From NCBI GenBank assembly GCA_021821225.1, contig JAKACR010000176.1, positions 1-6,044 on the forward strand: 6,044 nucleotides of DNA, in the 5' to 3' direction. The notes beneath the pieces are model-generated. The model was not told the DNA's origin, made no database searches, and worked only from the letters and a program-made list of their open reading frames with translations. Below are positions 1-5,913 of this stretch, piece by piece. The position numbers and the translations under genes are program-made. The stretch is from Bacillota bacterium. Its GTDB lineage: Bacteria; Bacillota; Bacilli; Alicyclobacillales; SLC66. Position 1 is the stretch's first letter. Every line of letters starts with the position of its first letter.

Positions 1-1
1 G

Positions 2-49
2 GATGTGGAACCGGAGCAGGTTATGGATGTGGAACCGGGCCAGGTTGTG
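2..49 (+). repeat. 24-bp tandem duplication at the 5' end of the S1 gene
   Basis: Positions 2-25 and 26-49 are two adjacent 24-bp units that match at 21 of 24 positions. They encode DVEPEQVM and DVEPGQVV in the S1-gene frame. The unit is a multiple of three, so the frame is kept. The second copy aligns with the normal lead-in to S1 domain 1; the first looks like an added copy. The first copy also supplies a GGAG and an ATG (position 23) that could serve as a translation start. More copies could lie to the left of the window. Confidence 0.7.
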
Positions 50-1153
50 CAGGCCACCGTCGTGCGCGTGGAAGATGATGTGGTTTACGTCGATTTTGGC
101 TTCAAGTCGGAGGGCAGGATCTCCCGCCAGGAGTGGTCGGCCGTTCCGTTCCGGTCGCTTGACGGAATGATCCAGCCCGGAGAATCGGTGCGCGCCGTCG
201 TGCGGGAACTTGGCGAGTCGCCCGCGCTGTCCCGCAAGGCTGCGGTCGATGAGAACACGTGGAACCGACTGGAAGAATTCCGGCAGCAAAGCGATGTGTT
301 CGATGTCCGCGTGGTCGCTGCGGTCAAAGGGGGCCTTGTGGCCGATGTGGACGGCGTCCGCGGGTTTATTCCGGCTTCGCTGGTGGATGTGAGATTTGTC
401 GCCGACCTCTCGGGGTTCGAGGGAAAGTCGCTGTCCGTGATTGTTACGGAACTGGATTCAGAGGAGAATAAACTGATTCTCTCCCACAAACGGGTGGTCG
501 AACAGGAGTCTGTAATGCATAGGCGCGCCGCGATGGAACGCCTGCATGTCGGTCAGACGATTCAGGGCGTGGTTGCCCGATTGACGCCGTTTGGCGCATT
601 CGTCGACATCGGCGGTGTGGACGGGTTGCTCCACGTTTCTGAGATGTCGTGGTCGCGTGTGGAGAAACCGGAGGATGCCGTTTCAGTCGGCCAAACGATC
701 GATGTGACCGTCTTGCGCATTGATCCGGAGGCGGGGAAAATTTCGCTCAGCATGAAAGAAGCGCAACCAAGTCCGTGGTCGGCGGTGACGGCGCAGTTTC
801 GGTCGGGAGAAATCGTGCGGGGTGTGGTGAAACGACTTACCAACTTCGGCGCTTTCGTGGAAGTGGCCCCCGGGATCGAGGGACTTGTGCACGTGTCGCA
901 GATAGCCGAAAGGCGCATCGCCACGCCGGCCGACGCTCTGACGCCGGGAGAAACTGTGCAGGTGAAGATCCTCGACATTCGTCCGGCGGAAGAACGCATG
1001 TCGCTGTCGATTCGCGAGGCGGTTCAGAAAGAACGCGCGCCTGAGCGAAGGCGGCAGCAGTCTGCGCCGCTTGAAAAGCAGACGGAGCAGGCGCCAGCGG
1101 CGACGCTCGGCGATTTGTTCGGCGATCTGTTGCGTGATCGTTTCCGATCGTAA
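5..1153 (+). CDS. rpsA: S1-domain RNA-binding protein (30S ribosomal protein S1 homolog, YpfD type), possibly 5'-truncated
   Basis: This is an RNA-binding protein with four S1 (OB-fold) domains, at about residues 12-78, 97-163, 181-251 and 267-338 counted from the GTG at 5. Domains 3 and 4 are the most canonical, with FGAFV at 196-200 and 281-285 followed by GLLHVSEMSW and GLVHVSQI. Domain 2 carries GGLVADVDGVRGFIPASLV. A charged linker leads to a C-terminal LGDLFGDLLRDRF, matching the tail of Bacillus YpfD; the total of about 382 residues is normal for that group. In Bacillota this four-domain protein is cytoplasmic and is usually annotated as S1, although it is shorter than the six-domain E. 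coli protein and its role in translation is less certain. The start is unresolved. The frame is open to the window edge (codon GAT at 2-4), GTG at 5 is possible, and ATG at 23 has a GGAG at 13-16 spaced 6 nt. The function is firm; the exact start is not. Confidence 0.92.
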   Translation: MEPEQVMDVEPGQVVQATVVRVEDDVVYVDFGFKSEGRISRQEWSAVPFRSLDGMIQPGESVRAVVRELGESPALSRKAAVDENTWNRLEEFRQQSDVFDVRVVAAVKGGLVADVDGVRGFIPASLVDVRFVADLSGFEGKSLSVIVTELDSEENKLILSHKRVVEQESVMHRRAAMERLHVGQTIQGVVARLTPFGAFVDIGGVDGLLHVSEMSWSRVEKPEDAVSVGQTIDVTVLRIDPEAGKISLSMKEAQPSPWSAVTAQFRSGEIVRGVVKRLTNFGAFVEVAPGIEGLVHVSQIAERRIATPADALTPGETVQVKILDIRPAEERMSLSIREAVQKERAPERRRQQSAPLEKQTEQAPAATLGDLFGDLLRDRFRS

Positions 1154-1159
1154 AGAGCG

Positions 1160-1203
1160 TGCCCGAAGCCTTGCGTCGCGGAGTTTTCGAACTTTTTCGG
1201 GCA
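1160..1203 (+). other. Inverted repeat in the S1-DUF512 spacer (possible RNA structure)
   Basis: TGCCCGAA at 1160-1167 is perfectly complementary to TTCGGGCA at 1196-1203, giving an 8-bp stem starting six bases after the S1 stop codon. The 28-nt loop contains a small hairpin of its own, AGTT-TTCG-AACT at 1182-1193. No T-run follows the outer stem, so it does not read as a standard intrinsic terminator. It could be a mRNA-stabilising or processing structure between the two genes, or chance. The SD of the next gene (1229-1235) lies outside it. Confidence 0.3.
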
Positions 1204-1244
1204 ATCTCATAAGCAGAGGCCGGACGGTGAAGGAGTGATGGGCC

Positions 1245-2609
1245 ATGCCGAAGGTCAAGAGTGTTCGCAAAGGATCACTGGCTGAAGAACTACAAATTGA
1301 ACCTGGCGACGAAATCCTTGCCATCAACGGCCAGCCCGTCGGCGACATCGTCGACCTACAGTTTGCCCTCGCCGCCGAAGAGTTGGAGATCGAGGTGCGC
1401 AAGGCGGACGGCGAAAGATGGCTGATTGAAGCCGAAAAAGGCTACGATGAGACGCTCGGAGTGGAGTGGGAGCACGCTACGGTCGACCGCGTGAAACTGT
1501 GCCACAATAAATGTGTGTTTTGTTTTGTCGACCAGATTCCAGGGAATATGCGCAAAACGCTCAGCATGCGCGACGATGACTACCGGCTGTCCTTTTTGCA
1601 CGGAAACTTTGTCACGCTGACGAACCTGAAGCAAGGTGAGCTGGAACGCATCGCCGCGCTCAAGATGTCTCCGATCAACGTGAGTGTCCATACGACCAAT
1701 CCGGAACTGCGCGAACGGATGCTGGGCAATCAGCGGTCAGGAGAGATCCTGAGCCAGATCGCGTTTCTCGCCGGGCACGACATCGAGATGAACACACAGA
1801 TCGTCCTGTGCCCAGACTGGAACGACGGCGCTGAACTGGATCGCACGATCCGCGAACTGGCCGATTTTTATCCGGCCGTGCGCACGTTGTCGGTTGTTCC
1901 GGTCGGGCTCACGAAACATCGCCGCGGATTGGCTGAATTGCGGCGATGCACTCCGCAAGAAGCGCTGCGGATCATCAGGCAGGTTGCGCGCTGGCAGGAA
2001 GTGCTGCGCCCGCGCCTCGGCGCCAATTTTGTGCATGCGGCTGACGAATTCTACGTCCTGGCCGACGCGGATGTTCCTCCCGGCGCGTACTACGACGAGT
2101 TTGCGCAGATCGAGAACGGCGTGGGACTCATACGTCATTTTCTGGACGATTTCACCCGCCTGGAGCATGATTTTCCCACTCGGTTGAATGTCGGGCGCCA
2201 TGTGGCTCTGGTGACAGGCGTGTCTTCACAAAAGGCGATTGGCAAGGCGGCCGCTCGCCTGGAACGGGTGGAGGGCCTGCAGCTCGATGTGCATGTCGTG
2301 CAGAATCGGTTTTATGGCGCGGAGGTCAGCGTGACAGGACTCGTGACGGCCCAGGACATCGTTGGACAGTTGCGCGGACGCCTGGAGGCGCGGGTCCTTC
2401 TCCTGCCGGACGTCATGTTGAAAGATGACCGCGATGTCTTCCTGGACGACGGTACGGTCGATGATGTAAGAACCCAGCTTGGCGTCGATGTCCTGGTCGT
2501 TCCGCCGACCGCGGGCGGCATGGTTTACGGCGCGCTGGGCGAACTCGGCGCACTACCCGCGCGGCGACGGTACGAGTCGACGCTGGAGACGTCCTCGCTG
2601 TCCGTGTGA
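1245..2609 (+). CDS. PDZ / radical SAM / DUF512 domain protein, function unknown
   Basis: This 454-residue protein has three parts. Residues 1-65 form a PDZ-like segment (VRKGSLAEELQIEPGDEILAINGQPV-like pattern). A radical SAM core follows, with the 4Fe-4S cluster motif CxxxCxxC at C86, C90 and C93 (LCHNKCVFCF). Residues from about 223 to 425 are the DUF512 region, with NGVGLIRHFL at 291-300, NRFYG at 354-358 and LLPDVMLKDD near 387. All three cluster cysteines are present, so it should bind the cluster and cleave S-adenosylmethionine; the substrate is not known for the family. There is no signal peptide or membrane segment, so it is probably cytoplasmic. The start at ATG 1245 is supported by GAAGGAG at 1229-1235, spaced 9 nt; the ATG at 1238 is out of frame. 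The gene lies 91 bp after the S1 gene and 34 bp before der, probably co-transcribed with der. The family assignment is strong and the function is open. Confidence 0.93.
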   Translation: MPKVKSVRKGSLAEELQIEPGDEILAINGQPVGDIVDLQFALAAEELEIEVRKADGERWLIEAEKGYDETLGVEWEHATVDRVKLCHNKCVFCFVDQIPGNMRKTLSMRDDDYRLSFLHGNFVTLTNLKQGELERIAALKMSPINVSVHTTNPELRERMLGNQRSGEILSQIAFLAGHDIEMNTQIVLCPDWNDGAELDRTIRELADFYPAVRTLSVVPVGLTKHRRGLAELRRCTPQEALRIIRQVARWQEVLRPRLGANFVHAADEFYVLADADVPPGAYYDEFAQIENGVGLIRHFLDDFTRLEHDFPTRLNVGRHVALVTGVSSQKAIGKAAARLERVEGLQLDVHVVQNRFYGAEVSVTGLVTAQDIVGQLRGRLEARVLLLPDVMLKDDRDVFLDDGTVDDVRTQLGVDVLVVPPTAGGMVYGALGELGALPARRRYESTLETSSLSV

Positions 2610-2628
2610 AAGAAGGAACAACTTCGGC

Positions 2629-2634
2629 AAGGAG
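2629..2634 (+). promoter_or_regulatory. Ribosome binding site fixing the der start at ATG 2644
   Basis: AAGGAG lies 9 nt before ATG 2644. The reading frame is open further upstream to ATG 2479, inside the preceding gene, but that extension would add 55 arginine-rich residues unlike any Der N terminus. The site and the alignment of the P-loop at residue 10 both favour ATG 2644. The ATG at 2639 is out of frame. Confidence 0.85.
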
Positions 2635-2643
2635 AATCATGGG

Positions 2644-3963
2644 ATGACAGCGCCTTTGGTGGCCATTGTCGGCAGGCCCAATGTGGGAAAGTCGACCCTA
2701 TTCAACCGAATTGCGGGAGAACGCCTTGCGATCGTGCAGGATCGCCCGGGCATTACGCGCGACCGTTTATACACCCGGACAGAGTGGCGCCTCCACACGT
2801 TTACTCTCGTGGATACGGGCGGACTTGAACTGGGAGCCGACGATCCGCTGGTCAATCACATCCGGGCGCAGGTGGAGTTCGCAATCGACGAGGCGGACGT
2901 GGTCTGTTTCGTCGTGGACGGTCCGGCCGGATGTACGATCCAGGACGCGGACATTGCCGACCTGCTGCGCAGGGCGGGCAAGCCCGTGGTGGTCGCGGTG
3001 AACAAGGTGGACAACAAGGGACGCGAAGCGCTGCTCTACGAGTTTTATGAAATGGGCTTCGCGACCACCATCGGCGTTTCCGCTGAACACGGGCTTGGCA
3101 TAGGGGATCTGCTTGACGCCTGTCTGGCGCGCATGGCTCTGCCGGAAACAGCCGACGAGAACGAGGAGGACGGGGCGATTCGCGTTGCTGTCATCGGACG
3201 GCCGAACGTGGGCAAATCGTCGCTTGTCAATACGCTGCTGGGCGAGGAACGCGTTTTGGTCAGTGAGCGGGCCGGCACGACGCGGGACGCGATTGATACA
3301 CCTCTCGCCTTTGGTGATCAGCCCTTTATCCTGATCGATACGGCCGGTGTGCGAAAACGCGGGAAAATATACGAGCAGACGGAAAAATACAGTGTTCTTC
3401 GCGCATTGCGGGCGATCGAGCGCTGCGATGTCGCCGTTGTGCTGATCGACGCGATCGAGGGTCTTGTCGAACAGGACAAGCATGTCGCCGGCTTTGCGCT
3501 TGAGGCCGGCAAGGCGCTGGTGATTGCGGTGAACAAATGGGACGCGGTGGAGAAAGACACCAGGACGGCACAGCAGTTGGAGAAGAAGATGCGTCTTGAA
3601 CTGCCCTTCCTTTCCTGGGCCCCGGTGGTATTTATCTCGGCGCTGACCGGACGCAGGGTGACGCGCGTGCTGGAGGTGGCCGCGGAGGCGGCGGAGAATC
3701 ACGCGCTGCGCATTGCCACAGCGACGGTGAACACCGTCGTACAGGAGGCGGTCACCATGGTCCCCCCGCCGACAGACAGAGGCAAGCGGCTAAAAATCAT
3801 GTATTGTACACAGATTGGTGTAAAACCTCCGACGTTCGCCTTTTTCGTAAATGATCCGGAATTGATGCATTTTTCCTATCAGCGATACTTGGAGAACCAT
3901 CTGCGCGATTCATTCGGATTTCAGGGAACGCCGATCCGGCTGTCGATCCGCGCGCGCCACTGA
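2644..3963 (+). CDS. der: Ribosome-assembly GTPase Der (EngA)
   Basis: Der is an essential GTPase with two tandem G domains and a KH-like C-terminal domain; it acts in late maturation of the 50S ribosomal subunit. Both G domains are complete here. The first has GRPNVGKS at 10-17, PGITRD at 35-40, DTGG at 57-60, NKVD at 120-123 and SAEHG at 146-150. The second has GRPNVGKS at 185-192, GTTRD at 211-215, DTAG at 232-235, NKWD at 297-300 and SALTG at 332-336. A short acidic linker (DENEEDG, 171-177) joins them. The KH-like domain covers about 350-439 and contains VKPPTFAFFVNDPELMHFSY, very close to the Bacillus protein. The 439-residue length is typical (Bacillus subtilis about 436). No key residue is missing. 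It starts 34 bp after the DUF512 gene and is probably in the same transcript; the 111-bp gap to plsY is wider. Confidence 0.98.
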   Translation: MTAPLVAIVGRPNVGKSTLFNRIAGERLAIVQDRPGITRDRLYTRTEWRLHTFTLVDTGGLELGADDPLVNHIRAQVEFAIDEADVVCFVVDGPAGCTIQDADIADLLRRAGKPVVVAVNKVDNKGREALLYEFYEMGFATTIGVSAEHGLGIGDLLDACLARMALPETADENEEDGAIRVAVIGRPNVGKSSLVNTLLGEERVLVSERAGTTRDAIDTPLAFGDQPFILIDTAGVRKRGKIYEQTEKYSVLRALRAIERCDVAVVLIDAIEGLVEQDKHVAGFALEAGKALVIAVNKWDAVEKDTRTAQQLEKKMRLELPFLSWAPVVFISALTGRRVTRVLEVAAEAAENHALRIATATVNTVVQEAVTMVPPPTDRGKRLKIMYCTQIGVKPPTFAFFVNDPELMHFSYQRYLENHLRDSFGFQGTPIRLSIRARH

Positions 3964-4074
3964 CAGGGCAGGCTCACCCGGCATACGGCATGAGTCATAG
4001 ACCCGTGGCTAAAGTCGGAGGCTTCCAGCGAGCCGATCTGGTGAATCACTTCGCGGCAGAGGAGGTGTGGACGA
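3964..4074 (+). other. Spacer between der and plsY, no clear signal except the plsY RBS
   Basis: I find no convincing terminator, promoter or small gene in these 111 bases. Two minor features are a 9-bp odd palindrome ATGA-G-TCAT at 3990-3998 and a short direct repeat GGCAT ac GGCAT just before it. A TAAAGT at 4010-4015 resembles a -10 box, but no -35 box sits at a usual distance. The right end is the plsY ribosome binding site. Confidence 0.5.
4058..4066 (+). promoter_or_regulatory. Strong ribosome binding site that decides the TTG start of plsY
   Basis: AGAGGAGGT is nearly a full match to the anti-Shine-Dalgarno sequence; the GGAGG ends 9 nt before TTG 4075. No in-frame ATG or GTG lies nearby: the GTGs at 4065 and 4067 and the ATG at 4089 are all out of frame. 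The encoded N terminus from TTG fits the family's first membrane helix. The strong site may compensate for the weak start codon. Confidence 0.85.
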
Positions 4075-4665
4075 TTGATCGTTCTGGCATGTCTGGCGGG
4101 CTATCTGCTCGGCTCCATCAGCGCCAGCTACATTGCGGGCAAGCTGTCGTCCGGCGTGGACATCCGTGACCATGGGAGCGGGAATGCGGGAGCGACCAAC
4201 ACCCTGCGCGTGCTCGGATGGCGTTTGGCCGTACTCGTAGCGCTGGCCGACGTGTTCAAAGGCGTTTTGGCCGTTTCCTTCGCCAACCTCGTGACAGGGG
4301 GCGCCTCTGCTGCGCTTGCGCTGGCGGCGCTGGCTGCTGTTGTCGGGCACAACTGGCCGATTTTTCTCGGCTTCCGGGGCGGCAAGGGGATTGCGACAGC
4401 CATCGGCGTGTTGCTCACGCTGACGCCCGGCGCCGCCTTGTATTCGCTGCTGCTGGCTGTGCTGCTGCTGGCCGGTACGCGCTACATGTCGCTGGCTGCG
4501 CTTGCGTTTGTCACGTTTACACCCATTTTTCAGCTTTTCATGCACGTCCATCCGATCGATACGGTGGTGGCCGTCGTGATCGCTCTCTTGGCCTACTGGC
4601 GTCACCGGGGAAACATTGAGCGGCTGCGCCGTGGGACGGAACGCCGGTTATTTATCCACTCCTGA
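4075..4665 (+). CDS. plsY: Acyl-phosphate:glycerol-3-phosphate acyltransferase PlsY
   Basis: PlsY is an integral membrane enzyme that transfers an acyl group from acyl-phosphate (made by PlsX) to glycerol-3-phosphate, giving lysophosphatidic acid, the first step of phospholipid synthesis in most Gram-positive bacteria. The 196-residue protein is largely hydrophobic with several membrane helices (about 1-20, 50-72, 77-95, 108-135, 137-157 and 162-175). The signature motifs are GSGNAGATNTLRVLG at 34-48 and GHNWPIFLGFRGGKGIAT at 91-108, followed by the basic C-terminal RHRGNIERLRRGTE at 177-190. Motif 1 reads GSISASY (13-19), with serine where the usual form GSIP has proline. Length is normal. 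Translation begins at TTG behind a very strong RBS. gpsA, whose product makes its glycerol-3-phosphate substrate, follows 73 bp downstream. The identification is very secure. Confidence 0.97.
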   Translation: MIVLACLAGYLLGSISASYIAGKLSSGVDIRDHGSGNAGATNTLRVLGWRLAVLVALADVFKGVLAVSFANLVTGGASAALALAALAAVVGHNWPIFLGFRGGKGIATAIGVLLTLTPGAALYSLLLAVLLLAGTRYMSLAALAFVTFTPIFQLFMHVHPIDTVVAVVIALLAYWRHRGNIERLRRGTERRLFIHS

Positions 4666-4703
4666 CGATGACTCCGCCATGCGCCGGGGAGTTCTGCACC
4701 CTT

Positions 4704-4726
4704 TTTGAACGACTTCTCAAAGAAGT
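4704..4726 (+). other. Small competing hairpins just before the gpsA RBS
   Basis: ACTTCT at 4712-4717 pairs perfectly with AGAAGT at 4721-4726 across a 3-nt loop, ending directly against the GGGGGTG at 4727-4733 that serves as the gpsA ribosome binding site. An alternative stem, TTTGA 4704-4708 with TCAAA 4717-4721, shares bases with it, so both cannot form at once. The stems are short and AT-rich, so the structure may have no role. Confidence 0.2.
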
Positions 4727-4738
4727 GGGGGTGAATGG

Positions 4739-5776
4739 ATGGCGTTTGTCGGTGTCGTCGGCGCCGGCAGTTTTGGTTCCGCGCTGGCATCCACGCTGGC
4801 TTACAATGGCCAGGAAGTGATCCTGTACGGTCGTTCTGCGTCCGTTGTGCGCGAGATCAACACCGCGCACACGAACGTCCGGTACTTGCCCGGGGTCGTG
4901 TTGCATGACGGAGTGCGGGCGACGACAGAACTGGAGGAACTCCGGGCGGCCGATACCCTTTTGCTCACCGTGCCGTCTCAGGCGCTGCGCGAGACCGGCC
5001 GGGCGCTGGCTGCCCTGCGCCTGAAACCGGCGTGTGTGGTGCACGCCGTAAAAGGTCTTGAACAGGGGACGGGCATGCGGATGAGCGAGGTGCTGCTCTC
5101 CGAATGGAGCGAGCTCAATCCGGGGTCAATTGTGGTGGTATCCGGTCCCAGTCACGCGGAGGAGCTCTCCGGCGGCCTACCGACGACGCTCGTCAGTTCG
5201 GCCGTCTCGCGGATCATGGCCGAGCGTGTGCAGGACCTGCTGATGAACGACAGGCTGCGCGTCTATACCAACCCGGATGTCGCAGGCGTGGAATTGGGAG
5301 GGTCATTGAAGAATATCATTGCGTTGGGGTGCGGCATCTCGGATGGTCTGGCGTATGGCGACAATGCGCGCGCGGCCCTGATGACCCGCGGCTTGGCCGA
5401 AATTGTGCGTCTTGGCGTGAGTTTGGGAGCGGCGCCCCAGACCTTCTTTGGATTGACGGGCGCGGGCGACCTGATTGTGACGTGCACCAGCCGGCACAGC
5501 CGGAACTGGCAGGCGGGCTTCCGGCTGGGAAAGGGAATGTCGCCGGCGGACGCCGTCGCGGAGGTGGGCATGACGGTGGAGGGCATCTCGACAACGCACG
5601 TGGCGGTCGAACTTGCGCGCGAGCGAGCCATCTCCATGCCCATTGCGGAAGCGATCGCGTCGATTCTTGCCGGCGCGACTCCGGGGGCGGTCGTCTATGA
5701 TCTGATGAGTCGCGCCCGCACGCACGAAGTGGAAGAGTACGCCCAGGAGGCATCATACGGGTGGCAGGATCCCTGA
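4739..5776 (+). CDS. gpsA: NAD(P)+-dependent glycerol-3-phosphate dehydrogenase GpsA
   Basis: GpsA reduces dihydroxyacetone phosphate to sn-glycerol-3-phosphate with NAD(P)H in the cytoplasm, supplying the backbone for phospholipids. The 345-residue protein has an N-terminal Rossmann fold with the dinucleotide-binding GAGSFG at 8-13, then TVPSQ at 77-81, KGLE at 105-108 (conserved lysine 105) and SGPSHAEE at 135-142. The C-terminal helical domain has GSLKNIIALG at 188-197 with the catalytic lysine K191, GDNARAAL at 207-214, and GLTGAGDLIVTCTSRHSRN at 238-256. All expected active-site residues are present and the length is usual. ATG 4739 is chosen because the protein begins directly at the first beta strand (MAFVGVVGAG); the ATG at 4735 and GTG at 4731 are out of frame. 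The RBS, GGGGGTG at 4727-4733, is imperfect and close. The gene follows plsY by 73 bp, so two sequential enzymes are adjacent. Confidence 0.98.
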   Translation: MAFVGVVGAGSFGSALASTLAYNGQEVILYGRSASVVREINTAHTNVRYLPGVVLHDGVRATTELEELRAADTLLLTVPSQALRETGRALAALRLKPACVVHAVKGLEQGTGMRMSEVLLSEWSELNPGSIVVVSGPSHAEELSGGLPTTLVSSAVSRIMAERVQDLLMNDRLRVYTNPDVAGVELGGSLKNIIALGCGISDGLAYGDNARAALMTRGLAEIVRLGVSLGAAPQTFFGLTGAGDLIVTCTSRHSRNWQAGFRLGKGMSPADAVAEVGMTVEGISTTHVAVELARERAISMPIAEAIASILAGATPGAVVYDLMSRARTHEVEEYAQEASYGWQDP

Positions 5777-5831
5777 CCTGAATCGCTAGATATGAAACGC
5801 TGGGGTGCGCCTGCGCGATCTGCGCAAAAAG

Positions 5832-5840
5832 TGATACACT
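5832..5840 (+). promoter_or_regulatory. Possible extended -10 promoter for gcvH
   Basis: TGATACACT reads as TG-n-TACACT, an extended -10 form of a housekeeping sigma promoter. It sits in the 137-bp spacer after gpsA and would give a start near 5847 and a leader of about 65 nt before gcvH. No good -35 box is found 16-18 bp upstream (that stretch is GC-rich), which is tolerable for an extended -10 but lowers confidence. Confidence 0.35.
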
Positions 5841-5847
5841 GTCTCAT

Positions 5848-5889
5848 GGCGGACCGGCCGTGAGGAATGGATTGCCGGCGGACGAATGG
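5848..5889 (+). repeat. Interleaved short direct repeats and a GC-rich hairpin in the gcvH leader
   Basis: GGCGGAC occurs at 5848-5854 and 5877-5883, and GAATGG at 5865-5870 and 5884-5889, so the two repeats alternate. CCGGC at 5854-5858 can also pair with GCCGG at 5874-5878 over a 15-nt loop. These lie between the candidate promoter and the gcvH RBS. They may be regulatory or simply remnants of a small duplication; nothing here identifies a known element. Confidence 0.3.
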
Positions 5890-5900
5890 TTACATAATGT

Positions 5901-5907
5901 GAGGAGG
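5901..5907 (+). promoter_or_regulatory. Ribosome binding site of gcvH
   Basis: GAGGAGG ends 6 nt before ATG 5914. It is a near-perfect Shine-Dalgarno match and fixes the start of the partial gcvH. Confidence 0.8.
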
Positions 5908-5913
5908 CCTCTC

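Noticed and set aside
683..1402. A 239-codon minus-strand frame spanning the S1-DUF512 spacer
   Set aside because: Both ends overlap well-supported plus-strand genes, the product is arginine/serine-rich low-complexity sequence, and no domain is visible.
2479..2643. Upstream extension of der into the DUF512 gene
   Set aside because: The 55 extra residues are out-of-frame translation of the DUF512 gene end plus the spacer. The RBS at 2629-2634 and the family N terminus support ATG 2644.
2767..3702. A 311-codon open frame on the minus strand within der
   Set aside because: It lies entirely antisense to a complete, highly conserved Der gene and its translation shows no recognisable domain. GC-rich genes commonly leave such long antisense frames.
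4671..4706. Intrinsic terminator after plsY
   Set aside because: ACTCC 4671-4675 can pair with GGAGT 4688-4692 and a run of five T lies at 4702-4706, but the stem is weak and the T-run is separated from it by about nine bases, so it does not have the form of a terminator.
5812..5830. Hairpin TGCGC-GATCT-GCGCA followed by AAAAA as a terminator for gpsA
   Set aside because: On the plus strand the stem is followed by A residues, not T. On the minus strand the T-run would come before the stem. Neither orientation fits an intrinsic terminator.
5792..5863. A 23-codon open frame between gpsA and gcvH
   Set aside because: It has no ribosome binding site, no recognisable product, and covers the candidate promoter; a frame this short is expected by chance.
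5893..5898. CATAAT as the -10 box of gcvH
   Set aside because: It matches the -10 consensus well, but the transcript would start on top of the ribosome binding site at 5901-5907, and the only -35-like sequence (TTGCCG 5872-5877) is weak and 15 bp away.
5777..5913. Glycine riboswitch upstream of gcvH
   Set aside because: Glycine riboswitches often precede glycine cleavage genes, so I looked for the conserved aptamer core and its paired GGA/CTCTCAGG-type elements. They are not recognisable and the spacer is short.
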